From NCBI RefSeq assembly GCF_963678635.1, contig NC_087067.1:58944487-59008486 (forward strand): 64,000 nucleotides of DNA. The letters are read 5' to 3'. This document shows, in pieces, positions 41,148 through 54,340 of the stretch. The stretch's first letter is position 1. Every line of letters starts with the position of its first letter. The position numbers and the translations under genes were made by a program. Source of the DNA: Symsagittifera roscoffensis (lineage: Eukaryota; Xenacoelomorpha; Acoela; Convolutidae). The notes under the pieces were generated by a model. It was not told where the DNA came from. It saw only the letters and a program-made list of their open reading frames with translations, and did not search any database.

Positions 41148-41570
41148 CTCCCAGGTGCTCGCTCACCTCATGGCGTCCGGTCCCACGTTATTGTTAGTCG
41201 TGTAATCGTCGTTTTTGCTGTTCCACTTTTCATAAATGTCTTAGCCCCCCCCCCCCCGGTGCTGTGCTCGCCGCATCCCGGGGTAATGGTAACGGTGTTG
41301 ATTCCCGTTTGCTCTGTTGTGGTTCCACGAAATCAACTCTGTTACCTTGCGTTCGATCAGTCACTGGCCTGTCTTGTGACGTAGAGTTCTCAAGATGGCA
41401 TCTAGTTTTGCCTGTATGGCACGTGAACTCTCAGCCTGATCCCTTGTCATTGTGTCCATTCTCGTTTACAGACTCCCCAACTGGCTGTTGACAGCGTCAT
41501 ACCGTTGCTCAATTTCTTGCAGGTCTTTTTTGATGTTCTTATTTCGTTCTCCGTCAGTGGCGTCTACCTG
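41148..41570 (-). pseudogene. Remnant of the Gag N-terminal coiled coil of element B
   Basis: On the minus strand, 41560-41380 reads NIKKDLQEIEQRYDAVNSQL, a stop, then RMDTMTRDQAESSRAIQAKL. This is similar in character and position to the end of A's first gag frame. The remaining part down to 41148 has stops and a run of 13 C (41245-41257, G on the coding strand). The rest of the N-terminal Gag, the leader and the 5' LTR are missing; sequence changes to satellite just beyond. Confidence 0.5.
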
Positions 41571-41629
41571 TTATTGATCAATACCAGGTTCCCGGTATTG
41601 GTATTGATCAATTTCCAGAAAACAGGTAG
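41564..41629. repeat. Inverted repeat at the element B-satellite junction
   Basis: Outer arms ctacctgtt (41564-41572) and aacaggtag (41621-41629), and inner arms attgatcaatacc (41573-41585) and ggtattgatcaat (41600-41612), are exact reverse complements. The right side carries 8 extra bases between inner and outer arms. The loop is 14 nt. It sits ~20 bp from the first satellite sequence. Confidence 0.9.
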
Positions 41630-44600
41630 AAACTCAGCGTTCTTTGTGATGAAAACATTGCGGAAAGTGCTGCACCAGATCAGTTGCTAGGGAAAAACTA
41701 TAAAATGCCGTTGGATAGTTTTCATGCTCCCTTGGAAGATATAGCAAGGTTGCGGGTCATGATTGATGCTTGAGGCCTAAAATCAAACGAGATTACTGTA
41801 AATAACTGCAAAATTTACATATTCCGTAATTCAAAAGCCCTATTGATGGCAGTATCTGTAAGACAAGTGCTGTACCAAATCCAGATTAGTTGCACGGCGA
41901 AAATCATTTAATGCTGTTGGTTAATTTTTGTGCTTCCTGGCATGATTTATCAAGACTGCGGATCATGATGGAAATTTGAGGCTTAAAATCAAACGATTGG
42001 AGATTACTTTAAATAACTGCAAAAGATTACATATTCTCTAATTCAATAACCCTATTGATGACACTGTCTGTGAGGCAAGTGCTACACCAGATCAGTTGCT
42101 AGGGAAAAAACTATAATATACAATTGGATAGTTTTGATGCTCTATGGGATGATTTATGAAGATTGCTGGTCATGATGCAATTTTGAGCTTTCAAAACAAA
42201 CGATTGGATATTTCTTTAAATAACTGCAAAAGTTTACATATTCTCTAATTCAATAGCCTTATTGATGACACTGTCTTTGAGGCAAGTGCTACACCAGATC
42301 AGTTGCTAGGCAAAAAACTATAATATACATTTCGATAGTTTTGATGCTCTATGGGATGATTTATGAAGACAGCGGGTCGTGATTGAATTTTGAGGATTAA
42401 AATCAAACGATTCGAGATTACTTTAAATAACTGCAAAATTAACAGAGTCACAAATCAGTAGCCTTATTGATGGCAGTGTCTGTAAGACAAGTGCTGCACC
42501 AGATCAGTTGCTAGGGGAAAACTATATTATGATGTTCGATAGTTTTTGTGCTTCATGGGCTGATTTATCAAGACTGCGGGTTATGATTGAAATTTGAGTC
42601 CTAAAATCAAACGTTTCCAAATTACTGTAAATAACTGCTAATTTTACATCTGTCCTAATTCAGTAGTCCTTTTGATGATACTGTCTGTGAGACAAGTGCC
42701 ACACCAGATCAGTTGCCAGGGAAAAACTATATTATGATGTTCGATAGTTTTTGTGCTTCATGGGCTGATTTATCAAGACTGCGGGTTATGGTTGAAATTT
42801 GAGTCCTAAAATCAAACGTTTCCAAATTACTGTAAATAACTGCTAATTTTACATCTGTCCTAATTCAGTAGTCCTATTGATGATACTGTCTGTGAGACAA
42901 GTGCCACACCAGATCAGTTGCCAGGGAAAAACTATAATATGCAATTGGATAGTTTTGATGCTCTATGTGATGGTTTATGAACATTGCGGGTCATGATTGA
43001 ATTCTGGCGCTTGAAATCAAACGATTCGAGATAGCTTTAAATAAGTGCAAAATCTACATTCTCCCTAAATCAATAGCCCTATTGATGGCACTGTCTGTAA
43101 GACAAGTGCTGCACCAGATCAGGTGCCACGGAAAAACTATAATATGCAGTTGGATAGTTTGTATGCTCTATGTGATGGTTTATGAACATTGCGGGTCATG
43201 ATTGAAATTTTGGGTCATGATGGAATTTTGAGGCTTAAAATCAAACGATTCGAGATTACTACAATTAACTGCAAAATTTACATCTCTCCTAAATCAGTAG
43301 ACATTGATGGCAGTGTCTCAAAGGCCAGTGCTGCACCAGATCAGCTGCTAGGGAAAACATTAAAATGCCCTTGGATAGTTTTTATGCTTCCTTGGAAGAT
43401 ATATCAAGAATGCGCGTCATGATTGATAATTGAGGCTTCAAATCAAACGATTCGAGATTTCTGTCAGAAACTGCAAAATTTACATATTACCTAATTCCTA
43501 GCCCTATTGATGTCAGTGTCTGCAAGACAAGTGCTCCACCAGATCAGTTGCTAGGGAAAAACTATAACATGCAAATGGATAGTTTTTATGCTCCATGGGA
43601 TTCTTTATGAAAATTACGGGTGATGATCGAATTTTGAGGCTTAAAACTAAACGATTCGAGATTACTTTAAGTAACTGCAAAGAATACATACTCCCTAAAT
43701 CAATAGCCCGATTGATGGCACTGTCTGTAAGACAAGTGCTGCACCAGATCAGGTGCCAGGGAAAAACTATAATATGCAATTGGATAGTTTGTATGCTCTT
43801 GTGATGGTTTATGAACATTGCGGGTCATGATTGAAATTTTGGGTCATGATGGATTTTTGAGGCTTAAAATCAAACGATTCGAGATTACTACAACTAACTG
43901 CAAAATTTACATCTCTCCTAAATCAATAGACTTTGATGGCAGTGTCTCAAAGGCCAGTGCTGCACCAGATCAGCTGCTAGGGAAAACTATAAAATGCCCT
44001 TGGATAGTTTTTATGCTTCCTTGGAAGATATATCAAGATTGCGGGTCATGATTGATAATTGAGGCTTCAAATCAAACGATTCGAGATTTCTGTCAGAAAC
44101 TGCAAAAATTACATATTACCTAATTCATAGCCCTATTGATGCAGTATCTGCAAGACAAGTGCTCCACCAGATCAGTTGCTAGGGAAAAACTATAACATGC
44201 AAATGGATAGTTTTTATGCTCCATGGGATTCTTTATGAAAATTACGGGTGATGATCGAATTTTGAGGCTTAAAACTAAACGATTCGAGATTAATTTAAAT
44301 AACTGCAAAGAATACATATTCCCTAACTCAATAGCTCTATTGATGGCAGTGTCTGTAAGACAAGTGCTGCACCAGATCAGTTGCTAGGGAAAAACTATAA
44401 CATGCAAATGGATAGTTTCTATGCTCCGTGAGATTATTCATGAAGTTTGCGGGTCATGATCGAATTTTGAGGCTCAAAATCAAACGATTCGAGATTATTT
44501 TAAAAAACTGCAAATTTTACAAATTCCTTAATTCAATAGCCCTACTGATTGCAATGTCTGTAAGACAAATGCTGCATCAGTCCAGTTGCTGGAGAAAATT

Positions 44601-45820
44601 CATAATATGCAGTTGGATAGTTTTTGTGCTTTATGGGATAACTTATCAAGATTGGCGGTCATGATCGAATTTTGAGGCTTAAAACTAAACGATTCGAGAT
44701 TACTTTAAGTAACTGCAAAGAATACATATTCCCTAACTCAATAGTTCTATTGATGGCAGTGTCTGTAAGACAAGTGCTGCACCAGATCAGTTGCTAGGGA
44801 AAAACTATAACATGCAAATGGATAGTTTCTATGCTCCATGGCATTATTTATGAAGTTTGCGGGTCATGATCGAATTTTGAGGCTTAAAATCAAACGATCC
44901 GAGATTATTTTAAAAGACTGCAAAATTTACAAATTGCTTAATTCAATAGCGCTATTGATGGCAATGTCTGTAAGACAAATGCTGCATCAGTCCAGTTGCT
45001 GGAGAAAAATCATAATACGCAGTTGGATAGTTTTTATGCTTCATGGGAGAACTTATCAAGATTGCAGGTCATGATGGATTTTTGAGGCTTAAAATTAAAC
45101 GATTCGAGATTACTTTAAATAACTGCAGAATTTACATATTCACTAACTCAATAGCCCTATTGATGGCAGTGTCTGTAAGACAAGTGCTGCACCAGATCAG
45201 TTGCTAGGGAAAAACAATAAAATGCAATTGGATAGTATTTGTGCACCATGGGATGATTTAAGAAGATTGCGGGTCATGATGGATTTTTGAGGCCTAAAAA
45301 AACGAGTGGAGATTACTTTAAATAACTGCAAAATTTCAATTATTCTGTAATTCAATAACCTTATTGATGGCAGTGTCTGTAAGACAAGTGCTGCACCAGA
45401 TCAGTTGCAAGGTAAAAACCATAATATGCGATTGTAAAGTTTTTATGCACCATGGGATGATTTATGATAATTTCGGGTCATGATGCATTTTTAAGGCTTA
45501 AAATCAAACGATTCGAGATTATTTCAAGCAACTGCAAAGCTTAAATAATCCTTAATTCAATAGCCCTATTGATGGCAGTGTCTGTAAGACAAGTGCTGCA
45601 CAGTTTCTAGGGAAAAACTATAATATGCAATTGGATAGTTTTTATACACCATGAGACGATTTGTGAAGATTGCCGGTCATGATGGAGTTTTGAGGCTTAA
45701 AATCAAATGATTTGAGATTTCTATAAATAACTGCAAAAATTACATATTTCCTAATTCAATAGCCCTACTGATGGGAGTGTGTTTTATCAAGAATGCGGGA
45801 GATAATTGAACTTTGAGGCT

Positions 45821-48800
45821 TACGTCTGTCCTAATTCAAAACCTCTAATGATGGCAGTGTCTGTAAGACAAGTGCTGCAGCAGATCAGTTACTAAAGAAG
45901 AATTACAATATGCTGTTGGATGTTTTTTTTGCTCCATGGGATGATTTATCAAGATTGCGGGTCATGATTAAAATTTGAAGCTTAAGATCGAACGATTCGA
46001 GAATAATGTAAGAAACTGCAAAATTTACATCTGTCCTAATTCAATAGTCTTATTGTTGGTAATGCCTGTAAGTCAAGTGCTGCACCAGATCAGTTGCTGG
46101 GGGAAGAATTTACAATATGCAGTTGGATAATTTTTAATGATTGATGGCATGATTTATCAAGATTGCGGGACATATTTGAACTTTGAGGCTTAAAATCAAA
46201 CGATTAGAAATTAGTTTAAACAGCTGCAAAACTTACGTCTGTCCTAATTCAATACTTCTAATGATGGCAATGTCTGTAAGACAAGTGCTGCAACATATCA
46301 GTTACAAAAGAAAAATTAAAATATGCTGTTGGATGTTTTTTTATGCTTCATGAGATGATTTATCATGATTAAAATTTGAAGCTTAAAATCGAACGATTCG
46401 AGAATAATGTAAAAAACAGCAACATTTACATCTGTCCTAATTCAATAGTCTTATTAATGGCAGCTTCTGTAAAACAAGTAATGCACCAGATCAGTTGCTA
46501 GGGGAAGAGCTTATAATATGCACTTGGACAAATTTATAAGTTTTAATGCTTCATGGGACGATATATTAAGACTGCAGATCATGATTGAATTTTGAGGCTT
46601 AAAACCAAACGAGTCGAGATTACTGAAAACAGCTGCAAAAAGTACGCTTGTCCTAATTCAATAGCTCTAATGATGGCAGTGTCTTTGAAACAAGTGCTGC
46701 AACAGATCAGTTGCTAGTGAAAAAGTATAAAATGCTGTTGGATAGTTTTTTTATGCTCCATGGGATAATTTATCAAGATTGTGAGTCATGTTTGAAATTT
46801 GAGGCTTGAAATCAAAAAAATCGAGATTACTGTAAGTAACCGCCAAGTTTACGTCTGTCCTATATTGAAAGTCCTATTGATGGCAGCTTCTGTAAGACAA
46901 GTGCTGCACCAGATCAGTTGCTTGTGAAAAACTATAAAATGCATTTAGATAGTTTTTATGCACCATGGGATGATTTAATAAGATTGCGGGTCATCATTGA
47001 GTTTTGAGGCTTGAAATCAAGCGATTCGAGATTACTGCAATCATTTACAAAAATTATATCTGTCCCAATCCAATAGCCTTTTTGATTGCAGAGTCTGTAA
47101 GACAAGTGCTGCACCAGATCAGTTGCTAGGGAAAAACTATAATATGCAGTTGGATAATTTTTTTGATCTTCATTAGATAAATATGAAGATCGCGGATGGT
47201 GATTAAAATTTGAGGCTGAAAATCAAAGGATGCGGGACTACTTTAATTAACTGCAAAATTTATATACTCCATAAGTCAATAGCCCCATTGATGGCAGTGT
47301 CTGTAAAACAAGTGCTGCACCAGATCAGTTGCTAGGGAAAAACTATAAAAAGCTGTTGGATAGTTTTTATGCTTCCTTGTAAGATATATCAAGGTTGCGG
47401 GTCATGAATGATATTTGAGGCTTAAAATCAAACGATTCGAGATTACTGTAAATAACTGCAAAATTTACATATTCCCTAATTCAAAAGCCCTATTGATGGC
47501 AGTATCTGTAAGACAAGTGCTGCACCAGATCAATTGCTGGTGGAAAATATTTTATGCTGTTGGTTAATTTTTGTGCTTCCTGGCATGATTTATCAAGACT
47601 GCGGGTCATGATGGAATTTTGAGGCTTAAAATCAAACGATTAGAGATTAATTTAAATAACTGCAAAATTTTGCATATTCTCTAATTCAATAGCCCTATTG
47701 ATGACACTGTCTGTAAGACAAGTGCTGCACCAAATCAGTTGCTAGGAGAAGAACTTATAAAATGCAGTTGGATAAACTTTTATGCTTCATGGGATGATTT
47801 ATCAAGATTGCAGGTCATGATTGAACTTTGAGGCTTAAAATCAAACGAATCTAGATTACAGTAAACAGCTGTAAAACTTACGCCTGTCCTAATTCAAAAG
47901 CTCTAATGATGGCAGTGTCTGTAAGACAAGTGCTGCAACAGATCAGTTGCTAGTGAAAAATTATAAAATTCTGTTGGATGGTTTGTTTTTTTTTGCTCCT
48001 TGGGATGATTTTTTAAGATTTTGGGCCATGATTGAAATTTGAAGCTTAAAATCGAACGATTCGAGAATGATGTAAATAACTGCAAAATTTACATCTGTCC
48101 TAATTCAAAGGTCTGATTGTTGGTAGTGCCTGTAAGTCAAGTGCTGCACCAGATCAGTTGCTAGTGGAAGAACTTATAATATGCAGTTGGATAAGTTTTT
48201 ATGCTTGATGGCATGATTTATCAAGATTGCGGGAGATAACTGAACTTTGAGGCCTAAAATCAAACGATAAGAGGTTAGTGTAAACAGCTGCAAAACTTAC
48301 GTCTGTCCTAATTCAAAACCTCTAATGATGGCAGTGTCTGTAAGACAAGTGCTGCAACAGATCAGTTACTGAAGACGAATTACAATATGCTGTTGGATGT
48401 ATTTTTTGCTCCATGGCATGATTTATCAAGATTGCGGGTCATGATTAAAATTTGAAGCTTAAAATTGAACAATTCGAGAATAATGTAAAAAACTGCAAAA
48501 TTTACATCTGTCCTTATTCAATAGTCTTATTGTTGGTAGTGCCTGTAAGTCAAGTGCTGCACCAGATCAGTTGCAGGGGAAGAACTTATAATATGCAGTT
48601 GCATAAACTTTAATGATTGATGGCATGATTTATCAAGATTGCGGGAGATAATTGAACTTTGAAGCTTAAAATCAAACGATTAGAGATTAGTTTAAACAGC
48701 TGCAGAACTTACGTCTGTCCTAATTCAATACCTCTAATGATGGCAATGTCTGTAAGACAAGTGCTGCAACAGATCAGTTACTAAAGAAAAATTACAATAT

Positions 48801-50060
48801 GCTGTTGGATGTTTTTTTTTTGCTTCATGAGATGATTTATCATGATTAAAATTTGAAGCTTAAAATCGAACGATTCGATAATAACTTAAAAAACAGCAAA
48901 ATTTACATCTGTCCTAATGCAATAGTCTTATTGTTGGCAGCTTCTGTAAGACAAGTGCTGCACCAGATCAGTTGCTAGGGGAAGAACTTATAATATGCAC
49001 TTGGACAAAATTATAAATTTTCATGCTTCATGGGATGATATATTAAGACTGCAGATCATGATTGAATTTTGAGACTTAAAACCAAACGATTCGAGATTAC
49101 TGAAAACAGCTGCAAAAAGTACGCCTGTCCTAATTCAATAGCTCTAATGATGGCAGTGTCTGTAAAACAAGTGCTGCAACAGATCAATTGCCAGTGAAAA
49201 ATTATAAAATGCTGTTGGATAGTTTTTTATGCCCATGGGATAATTTATCAAGATTGTGAGTCATGTTTGAAATTTGAGGCTTGAAATCAAAAGAATTGAG
49301 ATTACCGTAAGTTACTGCCAAATTTACATCTGTCCTATATCAACAGTCATTTTGATGGCAGCTTCTGTAAGACAAGTGCTGCACCAAATCAGTTGCTAGG
49401 AGAAGAACTTATAATATGCAGTTGGATAAATTTTTATGCTTCATTGGATGATTTATCAAGGTTGCAGGTCATGATTGAACTTTGAGGCTTAAAATCAAAC
49501 GAATCGAGATTACTGTAAACAGCTGTAAAACTTACGCCTGTCCTAATTCAAAAGCTCTTATGATGGCAGTGTCTGTAAGACAAATGCTGCAACAGATCAG
49601 TTGCTAGTAAAAGATTATAATATGCTGTTGGTTAGTTTTTTTATGCTGCATGGGATAATTTATCCAGATTGTGGGTCATGTATGAAAGTTGAGGCTTGAA
49701 ATGAAACGATTCGAGATTACTGCAATCATTTACAAAAATTATATCTGTCCCAATCCAATAGCCTTTTTGATGGCAGTGTCTGTAAGACAAGTGCTGCACC
49801 AGATCAGTTGCTTGGGAAAAACTATAAATTGCATTTGGATAGTTTTTATGCACCATGAGATGATTTATTAAGATTGCGGGTCATGAGTGAATTTTGAGGC
49901 TTAAAATCAAGCGATTCCAGATTACTGCAATCAATTACAAAAAATATATCTGTCCCAATCCAATAGCTTTTTTGATTGCAGAGTCTGTAAGACAATTGCT
50001 GCACCAGATCAGTTGCTAGGGAAAAACTATAAAATGCTGTTGGATAGTTTTTATGCTTCC
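45821..50060 (+). repeat. Higher-order repeat of ~2.48 kb (12 monomers) within the satellite
   Basis: Distinctive variants at 45821, 46234, about 46519 and 46741 reappear at 48298, 48710, about 48997 and about 49220, all ~2476-2478 bp later. Beyond 49.3 kb, two extra monomers interrupt the second unit, and later variants (46921 versus 49811) are ~2890 bp apart. So one block was duplicated and then altered. Confidence 0.75.
47165..47191. repeat. Perfect inverted repeat in one satellite monomer variant
   Basis: gatcttcat and atgaagatc are exact reverse complements around a 9-nt spacer. The variant recurs near 58858, 60268 and 62909 with one or two changes in the right arm. It is absent from ordinary monomers. 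Confidence 0.75.
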
Positions 50061-53000
50061 TTGTAAGATATATCAAGGTTGCGGGTCATGATTGATATTT
50101 GAGGCTTAAAATCAAACGATTCGAGATTACTGTAAATAAGTGCAAAATTTACATATTCCCTAATTCAAAAGCCCTATCGACGGCAGTATCTGTAAGACAA
50201 GTGCTGCATCAGATCAGTTGCTGGGGGGAAAATATTTTATGCTGTTGGCTAATTTTTGTGCTTCCTGGCATGATTTATCAAGACTGCGGGTCATGATGGA
50301 ATTTTGATGCTTAAAATCAAACGATTGGAGGATACTTTAAATAACTGCAAAAGTTTGCATATTCTCTAATTCATTAGCCCTATTGATGACACTGTCTGTG
50401 AGGCAAGTACTACACCAGATCAGTTGCTAGGGAAAAAACTATAATATACAATTGGATAGTTTTGATGCTCTATGGGATGATTTATGAAGACTGCGGGTCG
50501 TGATTGATTTTTGAGGCTTAAAACCAAACGATTCGCGATTAATTTAAATAACTGCAAAAATTACATATTCCCTAATTCAAAAGCCATATCCATGGCAGTA
50601 TCTGTAAGACAAGTGCTGCACCAGATCAGTTGCTGGGGGGGATATTTTATGCTGTTGGTTAACTTTTGTGCTTCCTGGCATGATATATCAAGACTGCGGG
50701 TCATGATGGAATTTTGAGGCTTAAAATCAAACGATTGGAGTTTACTTTAAATAACTGCAAAAGTTTGCATATTCTCTAATTCATTAGCCTTATTGATGAC
50801 ACTGTCTGTGAGGCAAGTGCTACACCAGATCAGTTGCTAGGGAAAAAACTATAATATACAATTGGATAGTTTTGATGCTCTATGGGATGATTTATGAAGA
50901 TTGCAGATCATGATTGAATTTTGAGGCTTAAAATCAAACGATTCGATATAGCTTTAAATAACTGCAAAATCTACACACTCCCTAAATCAATAGCCCTATT
51001 GATGGCAGTGTCTGTAAGACAAGTGCTGCACCAGATCAGCTGCCACGGAAAAACTATAATATGCAATTGGATAGTTTGTATGCTCTATGGGATGATTTAT
51101 GAACATTGCGCGTCATAATTGAAATTTTTGGTCATGATGGATTTTTGAGGCTTAAAATCAACCGATTCGAGATTACTATAATTAACTAAGAAATTTACAT
51201 CTCTCTTAAATCAATAGACATTGATGGCAGTGTCTCAAAATCCAGTGCTGCACCAGATCAGCTGCTAGGAAAAACTATAAAATGCCGTTGGATAGTTCTT
51301 ATGCTTCCTTGGAAGATATATCAAGATTGCGGGTCATGATTGATAATTGAGGTTTCAAATCAAACGATTCGAGATTTCTGTAAATAACTGCAAAATTTAT
51401 ATATTACCTAATTCAATAGCCCTATTGATGGCAGTGTCTGTAAGACAAGTGCTGCACCAAATCAGTTGCTCGGGAAAAACTATAACATGCAAATGGATAG
51501 TTTTTATGCTCCATGGGATTGTTTATGAAATTTGCGGGTCATGATTGAATTTTGAGGCTTAAAATCAAACGATTGGAGATTATTTTAAATAACTGCAAAA
51601 ATTACATATTCCTTAATTCAATAGCCCTATTGATGACACTGTCTTTGAGGCAAGTGCTACACCAGATCAGTTGCTAGGGAAAAACTATAACATGCAAAAG
51701 GATAGTTTTTATGCTCCATGGGATTCTTTATGAAATTTACGGGTGATGATCGAATTTTGAGGCTTAAAGCTAAACGATTCGAGATTACTTTAAGTAACTG
51801 CAAAGAATACATACTCCCTAAATCAATAGCCCGATTGATGGCAATGTCTGTAAAACAAACGCTGCATCAGTCCAGTTGCTGGAGAAAAATTACAATATGC
51901 TGTTGGATGGCTTGTTTTTTGCTCCATGGGATGATTTATGAAGACTGCGGGTCGTGATTGAGTTTTGAGGCTTAAAATCAAACGATTCGAGATTACTTTA
52001 AATTACTGCAAAATTTACAGAGTCCCTAAATCAATAGCCCTTTTGATGGCAGTATCTGTAAGACCAGTGCTGCACCAGATCAGTTGCAGGGGAAAAATAT
52101 TTAATGCTGCTGGTTAATTGTTGTGCTTCCTGGCATGATTTATCAAAACTGCGGGTCATGATGGAATTTTGAGGCTTAAAATCAAACGATTGGAGATTAC
52201 TTTAGATAACTGCAAAAGTTTACATATTCTCTAATTCAATAGCCCTATTGATGACACTGTCTGTGAGGCAAGTGCTGTACCAGATCAGTTGCTACGGAAA
52301 TAACTATTGGATAGTTTTGATGTTCTATGCGATGATTTATGAAGACTGCGGGTCGTGATTGAAATTTGAGGCTGAAAATCAAACGATGCGGGACTGCTTT
52401 AAGTAACTGCAAAATTTTTATACTCGCTAATTGAATAGCCCCATTGATGGCAGTGTCTGTAAGACAAGTGCTGCACCAGAACAGTTGCTAGGGGAAAATT
52501 ATATTATGATGTTCGATAGTTTTTGTGCTTCATGGGATGATATATCAAGACTGCGGTTTATGGTTGAAGTTTGAGGCCTACAATCAAACGATTCCAAATT
52601 ACTGTAAATAACTGCTAATTTTACATCTGTCCTAATTCAATAGTCCTATTGATGGCACTGTCATCGAGACAAGTGCTACACCAGATCAGTAGCCAGGGAA
52701 AATCTATAATATGCAATTGGATAGTTTGTATGCTTTATGGGATGATTTATCAAGACTGCAGGTCATGATTGAACTTTGAGGCTTAAAATCAAACGAATCG
52801 AGATTACTGTAAACAGCTGTAAGACTTACGCCTGTCCCAATTCAAAAGCTCTAATGATGGCACTGTCTGTAAGACAAGTGCTGCAACAGATCAGTTGCTA
52901 GTAAAAAATTATAATATGCTGTTGGATAGTTTTTTATGCTCCATGGTATAATTTATCAAGATTGTGGATCATGTTTGAAAGTTGAGGCTTGAAGTCAAAA

Positions 53001-54340
53001 AATTCGAGATTACTGTAAGTAACCGCCAAATTTACGTCTGTCTTATATCAAAAGTCCTATTGATGGCAGCTTCTGTAAGACAGGTGCCGCATCAGATCAG
53101 TTGCTTGGGAAAAACTATAAAATGCTTTTGGTTAGTTTTTATGCACCATCGGATGATTTATTAAGATTGCGGGCCATGATTGAAATTTGATGCTTAAAAT
53201 GGAACAATTCGAGTAAAATGGGAATAACTGCAAAATTTACATCTGTCCTAATTCAATAGTCTTATTGTTGGTAGTGCCTGTAAGACAAGTGCTGCACAAA
53301 ATCAGTTGCTAGGAAAAGAACTTATAATATGCAGTTGGATAAATTTGTATGCTTCATGGGATGATATATCAAGACTGCCGATCATGATTGAATTTTGAGG
53401 CTTAAAACCAAACGAGTCGAGATTACTGAAAACAGCTGCAAAAATTACATATTCCCTAATTCAAAAGCCCTTTTGATGGCAGTATTTGTAAGACAAGTGC
53501 TGCACCAAATCAGTTGCAGGGGGAAAAATGTTTTATGCTGTTGGTTAATTGTTGTGCTTCCTGGCATGATTTATCAAGACTGCGGGTCATGATGGAATTT
53601 TGAGGCTTAAAATCAAACGATTGGAGATTACTTTAATAACTGCAAAAGATTACATATTCTCTAATTCATTAGCCGTATTGAAGACCTTGTCTGTGAGGCA
53701 AGTGCTACACCAGATCAGTTGCTAGTGAAAAAACTAAAATATACAATTGGATAGTTTTGATGCTCTATGGGATGATTTATGAAGACTGCGGGTCGTGATT
53801 GAAATTTGAGGCTGAAAATCAAATGATGCGGGACTACTTTAAATAACAACAAAATTTATATACTCCCTAATTCAATAGCCCCATTGATGGCAGTGTCTGT
53901 AAGGCAAGTGCTGCACCAGATCAGTTGCTAGGGGAAAACTATATTATGATGTTCGATAGTTTTTGTGCTAAATGGGATGATTTATCAAGACTGCGGGTTA
54001 TGGCTGAAGTTTGAGGCCTACAATCAAACGATTCCAAATTACTGTATATAACTGCTAATTTTACATCTGTCCTAAATCAATAGTCCTATTGATGGCACTG
54101 TCTGTGAGACAAGTGCTACACCCGATCAATTGCTAGGGAAAAACTATAAAATGCTGTTGGATAGTTTTTATGCTTCCTTGTAAGATATATCAAGGTTGCG
54201 GGTCATGATTGATATTTGAGCTTAAAATGAAACGATTCGAGATTACTGTAAATAACTGCAAAATTGACATATTCCATAATTCAAAAGCCCTATCGACGGC
54301 AGTATCTGTAAGACAAGTGCTGCACCAGATCAGTTGCTGG

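Larger units (their letters stand above)
23931..41629 (-). mobile_element. Element B: giant degenerate Ty3/gypsy retrotransposon, homologue of A
   Basis: Read on the minus strand from 41.6 kb leftward, the order is gag, protease remnant, RT/RNase H, linker, integrase, acidic tail, macro domain, coiled coil, SGNH hydrolase, second SGNH-like block, then the same ORF3 blocks as element A to a stop at 24746-24744. Protein similarity to A runs along nearly the whole length, although the DNA is well diverged. The 5' end is cut at about 41.6 kb by the satellite array. B is less broken than A but lacks the protease active site and has an internal 1.16-kb duplication. Confidence 0.87.
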
